DNA from: an uncultured bacterium
Lineage (GTDB): Bacteria > Verrucomicrobiota > Lentisphaeria > Victivallales > Victivallaceae
Assembly (NCBI GenBank): GCA_900551245.1
Contig: URVC01000017.1
Coordinates: 9,171-73,170 of the forward strand
DNA: 64,000 bases
Direction: 5' to 3'
The stretch's first letter is position 1; the number at the start of each line of letters is the position of its first letter. Under the pieces are notes generated by a model, which ran no database searches, was not told the DNA's origin, and saw only the letters and a list, made by a program, of their open reading frames with translations. Positions 29,257 to 37,857 of the stretch are shown one piece after another. A program made the translations under genes and the position numbers.

Positions 29257-31923
29257 ATGAAATACCTGCTCACTCTTCTTTTCTTCTCTTCGCTGTTCTG
29301 CCGCGGCGCCGAATTCCAGGTGGATGGCCGTCAAGGTCTTCCGGTGATTCGGAAAGACGGCGTTCCCGTTTCCGCCCGGATGGTCTATGTCAGCAAAACA
29401 GCGCAGGAGATCGCCACGGTCAGACCGCAATGGAGTGATTTCACGCTCCGCTTCTCCATTCTGAAAAGCTGTGACAATGCGGCGCTGCACCTGCGTTTCT
29501 TCAGTCTGGCGTTTCAACGGAAACCGGAGGAAATTCGGTTCTCCCGGATTGAAGTGCGCGATGTCACAACCGGCCGCACCGTCAAACGCTACCGCTTCGA
29601 CGGCGAAAAGATCGATCCGGATATCAGTTTCTGGTGTACCGGGAAATGGAAGAATGGCAAAAAGATGCCGATACCCGCCACGATCTCCAACCACCCTGCC
29701 CCGGGGATTCCCGGCGGAACGCTGCGAATTGCCTCGCCCGGGGATCCCACCGGAAAACTCGGGGAGTTCCACCTGATTCTCTACGGAATCCCGGTGGAAA
29801 AAAACCGGGACTACGTTGTCCTCTGCCGCGCCCGTGCGGACCGGGAACAGAATTTAACCTCCTCCCTCTATCACCAGACGGCGGTTCCTCAGGCGTTGAC
29901 CTATCCCGGGACCACGCTCCGGACCCAGGTGAAACTCGCCGCCGAATCCGGCATTCACTTCGTCACCTTCCCCATCGACAATCTCTGGCCGGATGCCGAC
30001 GGCAACAGCGACTACTCCGTGCTCGACCGGATCTGCCGCATCATTCTGAAAGAGAATCCGAAAGCGCAGCTGATTCCGCGCATCGATTTGCGCACCCCTC
30101 CGGAATGGTGGCAAAAGCGCTATCCCGGGGAGATGATGAAATTCACCTCCGGAGGCAATGGAGGATATCCCTCCATCTCCTCGCTCCGCTACCGGCGGGA
30201 CGCGGCGGAGGTCCTGCGCGGAGCAATCCGTTACTGCGAAAAGAATTTTCCCGACAACATGGCGGGCTATCACCCCACCGGCGGCAACACCCATGAATGG
30301 TTTTACTACCGCTCCCAGCGGAGGATCTTAAGCGGATACGACGAAGCGACCCGCCGGGCCTGGCGCAAGTACCTGACTGAAAAGTACAAAACAGCAGACG
30401 CCCTGCAACGCGCCTGGCAGCAGCCGGATATCTCTCCGGAAAACGCGGAGATTCCTGCCCCGGCATACCGGCAGAAGGAGCGGCAGAATTCTCTGCTCTC
30501 CCCCCGGCAAGACGCCCCGCTGATCGACTTCCATTTCTTCCTCCAGAAGGAGATGGCCGATACGGTGCTCACGATGGCGCGAACGGTGCGTGAAGAGACG
30601 GGGAAACGGCGGCTGTGCATTCTCTTTTACGGATATCTTTCGGAATTTTCCGCAATTGCGAACAGTCCGGCCTGTTCGGGCCATTACGCCCTGCGCCGGG
30701 TGCTGGCATCGCCGGATGTCGACCTGCTCGCCGGTCCGATTTCCTATCTCGACCGTCAACTCGGCGGCGGCAGTACGACGATGACCGCGGCGGATTCCAT
30801 TCTGCTGGCCGGAAAGCTCTGGTTGAACGAAGACGACACCAGCACTCACACCGCATACCGGAACGGCAACCGGGCACCGGGTTGGAAAAACGGCGCAATG
30901 ACGCTTACCGAAAGCCTCTTTCTCCTGCGCCGCAATCTGGCTTTTGCGACCTTTCACGGCTTCGGCATCTGGTGGATGGATCTTTTCGGCGCGGGATGGT
31001 TCTCCGACCCGGAACTCTGGAAGCTGATGCGGGAAACCGATTCACTCGATGCGGAAATGCGGGATCAGCAGATCCCCATCGTTCCTCAGGTTGCCGAGAT
31101 CGTCGATGAAACCTCCCTGCTCTATCTCTCCCCCGCCGGATTCCGACGGAACTACAACTCCGCCGTTTCCTATCCGCTGATCAAAAACGGCCGTGCGGCA
31201 CGGGCACGCACCGGAGCCTCCACCGGTCAATATCTGCTGGATGATCTGCTGGCCGGCAAAGTTCGTTCCGAACTTAACATCATCACCTCCGCGTGGGCTC
31301 TGACCGGGCAACAACGGCGGCAGCTCCGGGCAACCGCGAAGCACACACCGACCTTCTGGTGCTGGGCACCGGGCTGGCTCGATCTCTCTACCGGGCAATT
31401 CTCAACCGGCACGGTCGAACAAACGACCGGATTCCAGGTTCGACAACTGGAAAATGAATCCTTCGCCATCCGTCCGACACCCGCCGGGATACAATTCGGT
31501 CTGGCTCCCGCCGGGAGCGGAAAAATGGAGGAAACCGGCAATCCGGTACTCTCTCCCGTGCCGCAGGAAGGCGACCTCGTTCTCGCGGAATACCGCAGCG
31601 GAGCCCCGGCCATTCTCCTCCGGCCGGGCAGAGTTCCCGCGCTGTTCTGCGGCACCACCGCCGTTCCGCCGGAACTCTACCGTGCCTTTGCGGCATATGC
31701 GGGAGTGCATCTGTATACGGACCGCCCGGCCTACGTGCAGAGACGGGGAAATTATCTCAGCATCTGCGCTCCGGAAGACGGCCTCTATGAAATCAATCCG
31801 GGGGAAAACTGCAAAACGGTCGATCTTCAGAACGGGAAGACAGTTGGAACCAATTCGAAATTCCACCTTTCGTTGAAAAAAGGAGAATGCCGAATTTTGA
31901 AACGGATTGAAATCCGCCCCTGA
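29257..31923 (+). CDS. Secreted GH42-like beta-galactosidase family enzyme (module A)
   Basis: The protein has 888 residues from the ATG at 29257. An earlier in-frame GTG overlaps the previous stop and has no better ribosome site. A signal peptide (about 1-18, ending CRGA) precedes a beta-sandwich region (about 20-180) and a TIM barrel (about 200-610). The phrase GNTHEWFYY...RRAWRKYLTEKYKTADALQRAW follows the GH42 layout around the acid/base, here E347. A candidate nucleophile is E525 in WLNEDD. Residues 615-760 resemble the GH42 trimerisation domain. The substrate is not determinable. It is likely periplasmic or secreted. Confidence 0.75.
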   Translation: MKYLLTLLFFSSLFCRGAEFQVDGRQGLPVIRKDGVPVSARMVYVSKTAQEIATVRPQWSDFTLRFSILKSCDNAALHLRFFSLAFQRKPEEIRFSRIEVRDVTTGRTVKRYRFDGEKIDPDISFWCTGKWKNGKKMPIPATISNHPAPGIPGGTLRIASPGDPTGKLGEFHLILYGIPVEKNRDYVVLCRARADREQNLTSSLYHQTAVPQALTYPGTTLRTQVKLAAESGIHFVTFPIDNLWPDADGNSDYSVLDRICRIILKENPKAQLIPRIDLRTPPEWWQKRYPGEMMKFTSGGNGGYPSISSLRYRRDAAEVLRGAIRYCEKNFPDNMAGYHPTGGNTHEWFYYRSQRRILSGYDEATRRAWRKYLTEKYKTADALQRAWQQPDISPENAEIPAPAYRQKERQNSLLSPRQDAPLIDFHFFLQKEMADTVLTMARTVREETGKRRLCILFYGYLSEFSAIANSPACSGHYALRRVLASPDVDLLAGPISYLDRQLGGGSTTMTAADSILLAGKLWLNEDDTSTHTAYRNGNRAPGWKNGAMTLTESLFLLRRNLAFATFHGFGIWWMDLFGAGWFSDPELWKLMRETDSLDAEMRDQQIPIVPQVAEIVDETSLLYLSPAGFRRNYNSAVSYPLIKNGRAARARTGASTGQYLLDDLLAGKVRSELNIITSAWALTGQQRRQLRATAKHTPTFWCWAPGWLDLSTGQFSTGTVEQTTGFQVRQLENESFAIRPTPAGIQFGLAPAGSGKMEETGNPVLSPVPQEGDLVLAEYRSGAPAILLRPGRVPALFCGTTAVPPELYRAFAAYAGVHLYTDRPAYVQRRGNYLSICAPEDGLYEINPGENCKTVDLQNGKTVGTNSKFHLSLKKGECRILKRIEIRP

Positions 31924-31987
31924 TTCCTGCTCCGCACGAAAACAGAAAAAAACGTTTAGTGAAAAAGTCCGTCGCGACTTCCCCGGC

Positions 31988-32527
31988 GTGAGTTGCGACG
32001 TGATCTCCGTCAACTACGGCACGGACAACTTCAGCGATTACCGGGCGGCGGAGACTCCCTTTGTGCCCAACGTGACCAAACTCCTGCTTCTCACGCTGCC
32101 GCCGGACGAGGAGCTGGCGGTTCGTCTGCTCGACTGCGGCCGGGAGGCGGGGCTGACGCCCTTCTGCGGCGCTTCGCGCGACGGCCGGTTCGGTGCAATC
32201 TATTTCGGATTGAAAAATCCGCAGCCGGAGCTGGACCGCTTATACCCCCGCGCCGCACGCAAACTCTCCTCCGAAGCGGAACGGCTGGCCAATGTACTGG
32301 GCCGGAAAGTGGTGAGAATGGAAGATCTCTCCCGCTTCGTTCCCCGCGATGCCGCGTATGAGGTGCAGTTCAAAGCGATCAAAGTGATTCTGCCGGGTGA
32401 ATTCTACTCGGTGGACCGGGAGAGAATCCGGATCGCCCTGCATCTGCACGCAAACTTTGCTGTCCGGAAAAAAAATTTCATTCCCTCCTCCACTCGTTCT
32501 GAGAAAGAGAATAAAACTCAAGAATAA
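31988..32527 (+). CDS. Hypothetical protein, probably 5'-truncated
   Basis: A frame of good codon quality runs to TAA 32525-32527. It has only weak start options: GTG at 31988 without a ribosome site, or TTG at 31907 inside the preceding gene. The conserved-looking part begins at about 31950 (FSEKVRRDFPGV...) and covers about 180 residues with a mixed alpha/beta pattern. I do not recognise a family. The abrupt beginning suggests loss of the N-terminal part. Confidence 0.4.
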   Translation: MSCDVISVNYGTDNFSDYRAAETPFVPNVTKLLLLTLPPDEELAVRLLDCGREAGLTPFCGASRDGRFGAIYFGLKNPQPELDRLYPRAARKLSSEAERLANVLGRKVVRMEDLSRFVPRDAAYEVQFKAIKVILPGEFYSVDRERIRIALHLHANFAVRKKNFIPSSTRSEKENKTQE

Positions 32528-32540
32528 TTCTCAAAAAAAC

Positions 32541-32568
32541 TTGTAAAAGCAGAATTCTGAATTATACT
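32541..32568 (+). promoter_or_regulatory. Promoter of the hydG operon leader
   Basis: TTGTAA (32541-32546) and TATACT (32563-32568) are 16 bp apart. The run TATACTATAAG gives an alternative -10 two bases on. Transcription would start near 32575. Confidence 0.6.
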
Positions 32569-32574
32569 ATAAGA

Positions 32575-32744
32575 AGAGAAAAATCCCGCGGCAGAAGGCT
32601 CCGGCCCGGCGCCCGGGGAGATCAATGGTTTAAACGTTCCAACGGCGAGGGAGAAATACTCCCGATCCTGAAGGCGGCAACCGGCCGGGTTCGCATGACA
32701 TCCCCGGCGCGCTACTGCATTTCAGGCGCGCCGGGGATTTTTTT
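32575..32744 (+). ncRNA. Unidentified structured leader RNA (riboswitch-like) upstream of TM1266/hydG
   Basis: About 170 nt lie between a promoter and an intrinsic terminator, with no reading frame of note. A GGGAG-AAATA-CTCCC hairpin is present at 32649-32663. The element GCGCC(C)GGGGA (32609-32619) is complementary to the left arm of the terminator (32701-32710), so terminator and antiterminator are mutually exclusive. I compared it by eye with TPP, SAM, FMN, cobalamin, glycine, Moco and c-di-GMP consensus features and found no match, apart from a weak SAM-I-like CGGCAACC phrase. It may also be a free-standing small RNA. Confidence 0.5.
32700..32744 (+). terminator. Strong intrinsic terminator inside the hydG leader
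   Basis: A 13-bp perfect stem (32700-32712 with 32726-32738) has a 13-nt loop and is followed by seven T residues. It ends 19 bp before the start codon of the next gene, the layout of a transcription attenuator. Confidence 0.88.
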
Positions 32745-32763
32745 GTGCAGGAGTTCGAGCGCC

Positions 32764-33027
32764 ATGGAAAGCAGAATCGCCCTCATCGGCATCATCGTGG
32801 AGGATACCGAAGCCTCCGAAAAGATCAACCGCATCCTTCACGAATACGTGCCCTACATCGTCGGACGCATGGGCATCCCCTACCGGAAACAGAACGTCTG
32901 CATCATCAGTCTCGTGATCGACGCCCCCAACGACGTCATCAGTTCGCTCTCCGGCAAGCTCGGCATGGTCAAGGGTATCAGCGTCAAAACCCTCTACTCC
33001 CGACTGCCCGGAGACGCGGCGAAATAA
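32764..33027 (+). CDS. Iron-only hydrogenase system regulator, TM1266 family
   Basis: The 87-residue protein starts with the family pattern RIALIGIIVEDTEASEKINRILHEY, has PYIVGRMGIPYR, and ends with LSGKLGMVKGISVKTLYSR. It has the ACT/NikR-like ferredoxin fold size. Genes of this family accompany [FeFe]-hydrogenase maturation genes and are thought to be regulatory. It lies 28 bp upstream of hydG. The ATG at 32764 has AGGAG upstream. An earlier ATG at 32695 lies within the terminator and is not used. Confidence 0.9.
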   Translation: MESRIALIGIIVEDTEASEKINRILHEYVPYIVGRMGIPYRKQNVCIISLVIDAPNDVISSLSGKLGMVKGISVKTLYSRLPGDAAK

Positions 33028-33055
33028 TCGGAATCAACCAACCAGGAGAAAAGAT

Positions 33056-34474
33056 ATGTACAACCCGAAATCATCCGTTGCGACCGAATTCATCGACGAC
33101 GACGAGATCCAGCAGACGCTCGCTTACGCCGCCGCCAACAAAAACAACCGGGAACTGGTCGACTCCATCCTCGAAAAGGCGAAGGAGTGCAAAGGGCTCA
33201 GCCACCGCGAAGCCGCCGTCCTCCTCGAATGCGAACTGCCCGAAGAAAATGAGCGGATCCGCCACCTCGCCATGGAGATCAAGCAGAAGTTCTACGGCAA
33301 CCGGATCGTGATGTTCGCTCCGCTCTACCTCTCGAACTACTGCATCAACGGCTGCACCTACTGCCCCTATCACCGCTCGAACACCCACATCCGCCGCAAG
33401 AAGCTCACCCAGGATGAGATCCGCGCCGAAGTGATCGCCCTGCAGGACATGGGGCACAAGCGGCTCGCACTCGAAACCGGCGAGGACCCGAAGAACAACC
33501 CGATCGAATACGTCCTCGAAAGCATCAAGACCATCTACAGCATCAAGCACAAGAACGGCGCCATCCGCCGGGTCAACGTCAACATCGCCGCCACTACCGT
33601 TGAGAACTACCGCAAACTCAAGGAGGCCGGCATCGGCACCTACATCCTCTTCCAGGAGACCTACAACAAGAAGGCCTACGAGGAGCTGCATCCGACCGGC
33701 CCGAAACACGACTACGCCTACCACACCGAGGCGATGGACCGCGCAATGGACGGCGGCATCGACGACGTCGGCTGCGGCGTCCTCTTCGGGCTGAACCTCT
33801 ACCGTTACGACTTCGTCGGGCTGCTGATGCACGCGGAACACCTCGAAGCGGCCAAGGGGGTCGGGCCCCATACGATCAGCGTGCCGCGCATCCGCCACGC
33901 CGACGACATCAATCCTGAGAACTTCTCCAACGCCATCTCCGACGAAATCTTCGAGAAGATCGTCGCGGTGCTCCGCATCGCGGTTCCCTACACCGGGCTC
34001 ATCATCTCCACCCGCGAATCGAAAGCGGCGCGCGAACGGGTGCTCAAGCTCGGCGTCTCCCAGATCTCCGGCGGGTCGCGCACCAGTGTCGGCGGCTACG
34101 TCAAGCAGGAGACCGAGGAGGAGAACTCCGCCCAGTTCGACGTCTCCGACAACCGCACCCTCGATCAGGTGGTCAACTGGCTGCTCGAACTCGGCTACAT
34201 CCCGAGCTTCTGCACCGCCTGCTACCGCGAAGGACGCACCGGCGACCGCTTCATGCACCTGGTGAAGTCCGGGCAGATCGCCAACTGCTGTCAGCCGAAC
34301 GCGCTGATGACCCTCAACGAGTATCTGGAGGACTACGCCTCCCCCGACACCCGGAAGAAGGGCGAAGCGGTCATCGCCGCGGAACTGCTCCGCATCCCGA
34401 ACGAAAAGGTCCGGGCCATCGCGAAGGAGCATCTGCAGGAAATGCACGCCGGCAAGCGCGACTTCCGCTTCTGA
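33056..34474 (+). CDS. hydG: [FeFe]-hydrogenase H-cluster maturase HydG (radical SAM tyrosine lyase)
   Basis: The 472-residue radical SAM enzyme has the cluster motif C-x3-C-x2-C at C96, C100 and C103 (CINGCTYC). The C-terminal auxiliary cluster motif C-x2-C-x22-C at C386, C389 and C412 distinguishes HydG from ThiH. It cleaves tyrosine with SAM to make the CO and CN ligands of the hydrogenase H-cluster. AGGAG precedes the ATG. HydE, HydF and the hydrogenase itself are not in this window. Confidence 0.96.
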   Translation: MYNPKSSVATEFIDDDEIQQTLAYAAANKNNRELVDSILEKAKECKGLSHREAAVLLECELPEENERIRHLAMEIKQKFYGNRIVMFAPLYLSNYCINGCTYCPYHRSNTHIRRKKLTQDEIRAEVIALQDMGHKRLALETGEDPKNNPIEYVLESIKTIYSIKHKNGAIRRVNVNIAATTVENYRKLKEAGIGTYILFQETYNKKAYEELHPTGPKHDYAYHTEAMDRAMDGGIDDVGCGVLFGLNLYRYDFVGLLMHAEHLEAAKGVGPHTISVPRIRHADDINPENFSNAISDEIFEKIVAVLRIAVPYTGLIISTRESKAARERVLKLGVSQISGGSRTSVGGYVKQETEEENSAQFDVSDNRTLDQVVNWLLELGYIPSFCTACYREGRTGDRFMHLVKSGQIANCCQPNALMTLNEYLEDYASPDTRKKGEAVIAAELLRIPNEKVRAIAKEHLQEMHAGKRDFRF

Positions 34475-34499
34475 GCGGGAATGTTCCGTTCACCAACTC

Positions 34500-34542
34500 C
34501 GCTTCGCGCCCCCTGTTTCCGGGGAGCGCGGAGCGTTTTTTT
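34500..34542 (+). terminator. Intrinsic terminator after hydG
   Basis: CGCTTCGCGC-CCCC pairs with GGGG-A-GCGCGGAGCG (one wobble pair and one bulged A) and is followed by seven T residues, just before the convergent beta-galactosidase stop. Confidence 0.8.
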
Positions 34543-34545
34543 CGC

Positions 34546-37500
34546 TCACGCTTCGGTCACCCGCAGCAGGCAGCGGAAGTGATAATCGCCCGCCGGAATC
34601 CGGTACTGCGGCAGCGTATCCGGTCCACAGCTGGCGGTGCCGACGCCGCGCTGCCGCAGATCGAGGTGAAGCCACACCTTCCCGGAGTCGCGCAACTCAT
34701 GCTCGTGCCGTTTCGTCTGGAGTTCCCCGATCGGATACCGCCCGATGGAGAACTCCATCGGCGCCGGCGCGAGGAACTCCAGCGCATACCGGAGCTTCGC
34801 CCCGCCGAGTTTCAGACGCCGCACACCGGTGCGGTGACCGTTCTCCTGCGGCATGATGTAGGGCACATGCATCGCATCGATCGTGGTGCGGTAAAGTCCG
34901 ACTTCAGCGGCGGCGCAGCGGTCGATGTAGTTCTCGTGCGGCCCGCGCCCGAAGTATTCGACCGTCTCGAAGAGTCCGGGCAGTTCCAGCTCCACGCCGA
35001 GCCGCGGCAGATCGTCGATCCCCTCCTCCACCTCGAAACGGTTCTCCACTTCGATCCAGTTCCCCTCCGTGACCCGGACACGTTCGGAAAAGCGGATCCG
35101 CTTCCTTCCCGGCGTTGCGTAACTGCTCACCGTCTCCCTGCCTCCCGGAATCGCCCGGCTTTCACACGATTCCCGCCGGAAATCGAAATACCCCGCCTGA
35201 AGCCAGCGGTTCGCCGGGCGCCACGGGAACTCCGGGTTGCCGAATTCCCGCCGGATGCAGTCGTTGTCGGTCGTCGCCCGGATCACATTGAACGCCGGTC
35301 CGCGTTCGATCAGCCTCTCGTCGCGGCAGGTGAGCGAAAAGCGTCCGTCGTCGTCGAAGACCGGTTCCACCGGAATCCCGGCGACCGCCGCAGGCGCGGC
35401 GAAGGAGTGGAAGGGCAGCGCGAACTGTTCGGACGCCACCACATGCCCGGCCTCCGCCCAGCAATTCGCCTCGCGCAGAACCAGCCGCAGATTGAGAAAA
35501 CACTCCTCCCCCGCCCGCAGTCCGGCCGGCTCCCGGACCGGCAGTTTCATCGCAAACCAGTTGTGCGGCTCCTCGTTGAAGATGTCGTGCCGCTCGGCCC
35601 CGGCGAAGTCGGGGATGAAGTTCTCCGGTTCGTGCGGCGGCAGTGCTGCCCTCCCCGCCGCGACACTCCGGCCGTCGACCGTCACCTCCCATTCGAGTTC
35701 GCAGTCGGAGAGGTCGGTGAAACAGCGATGGTTGACGATGGCGATCAACCCCGAAGCGGGATCGACCGCACGGAACTCCGCCGGCTGGGCCAGTTTTTTG
35801 AATTCGTACAGGCCGGGGTGCGGCGTTCTGTCCGGAAACACCAGACCGTCGGTCACAAAGTTGGAGTCGTTCGGTTCGTCGCCGAAGTCGCCGCCGTACA
35901 CCCAGTACTCCCGCCCGGAATCGTCCTTCCGGGCGATACCGTGGTCGATCCACTCCCAGATGAAGCCGCCCTGAAGTCCATGACAGCGGCGGAAGGCGGC
36001 GAAATAGTCCGCAAGAGAGCCGTTGCTGTTGCCCATCGAGTGGGAGAATTCACAGAGAATCATCGGCCGTTCGTCGTCGGTCGGATAGGAGGCCCAGTTG
36101 ATGATGGTCCGCACATCCGGATACATCGGCGCAATGATGTCGGTAAGTTCGCGGTTGAGATTGGGCAGCCAGCCCCCCTCCTGCGAATAGATCGCCCGCT
36201 CGCAGAGAAAGACCCGCGATGGATCGACCCGGCGAATCCACGCCGCCGCCGCCGCGTGATTGGGGCCGATTCCCGACTCGTTGCCGAGCGACCAGACGAT
36301 CACCGAGGGGTGGTTCCGGTCGCGCGTGACCAGATGGATCGCCCGGTCCATGTAGGGGAAGGCCCACGCCGGATTCATGCACAGATCGTAGAAGAAGGCG
36401 TGGTTCTCGATGTTCGCCTCGTCGAAAACGTAGAGGCCGTATTCGTCGCAGAGCTCGTAAAACTCCGGGGCGTCCGGATAGTGGCTGGTGCGGACGGCGT
36501 TGACGTTGAAGCGCTTCATAAGTTCGACGTCCCGCCGCATGGTTTCGAGCGTGAGGGTCCGGCCGGTGTGCGGATCGTGTTCGTGGCGGTTGACGCCGCA
36601 GATCAGCACCGGTTTGCCGTTGATCCGCAGTTCGCGATGGGCCACCTCCACCCGGCGGAATCCCACCCGGCAGCCGGAGAAATCCACCTCGCCCCGCACC
36701 CGGTGGCAGAGCGTCACCGTCAGCCGGTAGAGGAAGGGATCTTCGGCGCTCCAGTGGCGCGCGCCCGGCAGTTCCAGCCGGAGCCGGGAGTAGAAGCGGC
36801 GCGGGTCCTTGAGGTTGAAATACCCTTTGAACCCTTTCCGGGCGGCGACGGCGCTCTCGGAGGAGAGGACTTCGCGCCCGGTGCCGTCATAGAGTTTCAC
36901 CCGGAAGAACCATCCCGCCTGCGGTTCGGCGGCGCCGACCTCGGTCATGCCGTCGCTCTTCCCGGAAAAGCCGCCGGCGACATCCAGTCCGGCGATGAGC
37001 TCCAGATCGAGCAGTCCGGTCCGCAGCGACTCATCCAGCGTGGCGGCGGCGAAGAAATCCTCGATGTGATTCTTCGGCATGGCGTGAAGCGAAACGCTGC
37101 GGACGATTCCGGCGTGCCACCACTGGTCCTGATCCTCGACGTAGCTTGCGTCGGAGAATTGGCTCACCACCACCGAAAGCAGATTCTCCCCGGCGTGCAC
37201 CCGGCCGGAGAGATCGAACTCCGACGCCCCCCGGGAGTCCTTGGAGAACCCCACCGCCTCACCGTTGAGAAACACCGCAAAGAAGTTCTCCACCCCGTCG
37301 AAGCGAAGCACCAGACGCCGGTCGAGCCACTCCTCCGGAATCCGGAAGTTCCGGCGGTAGACGCCGGTCGGATTTTTCTTCGGCGGATCGGGGGGCAGTT
37401 CGTCGAACGGCATGACGATGTTGGTGTAGTGCGGGTGGCCGTACCCCTGCATATCCCAGCATCCGGGGACAGTGATTTTCTCCCACGCGCCCGCGGCACC

Positions 37501-37707
37501 GGGCAGATGGTCGCCGTTCACCTCGTCGGGAGAGGAAAAGAAACGGAACTCCCACTCGCCATCCAGCAGGAGGCGCAGAGTTCCCTCCCCTCCCCGCCGG
37601 GCCTCCGCCTCGTCGGAAAAATGAAAAAACCAGGCACGCGGGGGGAGTTTCCCGCCGCCGACCGCCTCCGGACTGCTCCGGAGAATCCGCCCCCAATCAA
37701 ACGCCAT
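34546..37707 (-). CDS. Beta-galactosidase, glycoside hydrolase family 2 (LacZ-like)
   Basis: The protein has 1053 residues, close to LacZ (1023). N-terminal sugar-binding and immunoglobulin-like domains precede a TIM barrel with GVNRHEHDPHTGR, acid/base E477 in LGNESG and nucleophile E553 in ILCEFSHSMGN. A C-terminal Bgal small-chain domain follows. No signal peptide is visible, so it acts in the cytoplasm on imported galactosides. The ATG at 37707 is preferred over 37725 because AAGGAG lies 7 bases before it. A divergent LacI-type gene with shared operators controls it. Confidence 0.93.
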   Translation of the reverse strand: MAFDWGRILRSSPEAVGGGKLPPRAWFFHFSDEAEARRGGEGTLRLLLDGEWEFRFFSSPDEVNGDHLPGAAGAWEKITVPGCWDMQGYGHPHYTNIVMPFDELPPDPPKKNPTGVYRRNFRIPEEWLDRRLVLRFDGVENFFAVFLNGEAVGFSKDSRGASEFDLSGRVHAGENLLSVVVSQFSDASYVEDQDQWWHAGIVRSVSLHAMPKNHIEDFFAAATLDESLRTGLLDLELIAGLDVAGGFSGKSDGMTEVGAAEPQAGWFFRVKLYDGTGREVLSSESAVAARKGFKGYFNLKDPRRFYSRLRLELPGARHWSAEDPFLYRLTVTLCHRVRGEVDFSGCRVGFRRVEVAHRELRINGKPVLICGVNRHEHDPHTGRTLTLETMRRDVELMKRFNVNAVRTSHYPDAPEFYELCDEYGLYVFDEANIENHAFFYDLCMNPAWAFPYMDRAIHLVTRDRNHPSVIVWSLGNESGIGPNHAAAAAWIRRVDPSRVFLCERAIYSQEGGWLPNLNRELTDIIAPMYPDVRTIINWASYPTDDERPMILCEFSHSMGNSNGSLADYFAAFRRCHGLQGGFIWEWIDHGIARKDDSGREYWVYGGDFGDEPNDSNFVTDGLVFPDRTPHPGLYEFKKLAQPAEFRAVDPASGLIAIVNHRCFTDLSDCELEWEVTVDGRSVAAGRAALPPHEPENFIPDFAGAERHDIFNEEPHNWFAMKLPVREPAGLRAGEECFLNLRLVLREANCWAEAGHVVASEQFALPFHSFAAPAAVAGIPVEPVFDDDGRFSLTCRDERLIERGPAFNVIRATTDNDCIRREFGNPEFPWRPANRWLQAGYFDFRRESCESRAIPGGRETVSSYATPGRKRIRFSERVRVTEGNWIEVENRFEVEEGIDDLPRLGVELELPGLFETVEYFGRGPHENYIDRCAAAEVGLYRTTIDAMHVPYIMPQENGHRTGVRRLKLGGAKLRYALEFLAPAPMEFSIGRYPIGELQTKRHEHELRDSGKVWLHLDLRQRGVGTASCGPDTLPQYRIPAGDYHFRCLLRVTEA

Positions 37708-37726
37708 GTCTCGCTCCTTCGCCATT

Positions 37727-37828
37727 AACTGTCTTCGATTGACAATTAATTGTACTCCTTCTCACGAAAAAATGCAAGGAGAAGTGCGAATTTTCTGGAA
37801 AAATTTGCAAATTACTCCCAAGACAGTT
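37727..37828. promoter_or_regulatory. Divergent promoters and operators of beta-galactosidase and LacI regulator
   Basis: Minus strand: TTGCAT (37772-37777), 17 bp, TACAAT (37749-37754). Plus strand: TTGCAA (37805-37810), 17 bp, TATAGT (37828-37833). The operator half-site GACARTTAW occurs three times. Two form an imperfect palindrome TTAACTGTC-N7-GACAATTAA over the beta-galactosidase start of transcription (37725-37749). One, AAGACAGTTAT (37820-37830), overlaps the regulator's own -10. The placement predicts repression of both genes. Confidence 0.65.
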
Positions 37829-37857
37829 ATAGTAGAAAAAAGCGAGGAATTTTCTTC

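Noticed and set aside
32575..32700. SAM-I riboswitch call for the hydG leader
   Set aside because: Only a CGGCAACC-like phrase matches. The conserved GAGG..G opening and the GGTGC..A segment that form the SAM pocket are missing.
34579..37728. A 1049-codon open frame opposite the beta-galactosidase, and an 887-codon one opposite clpB (1804-4467)
   Set aside because: Both are shadows of genes with intact catalytic motifs. Long antisense frames are common in this base composition.
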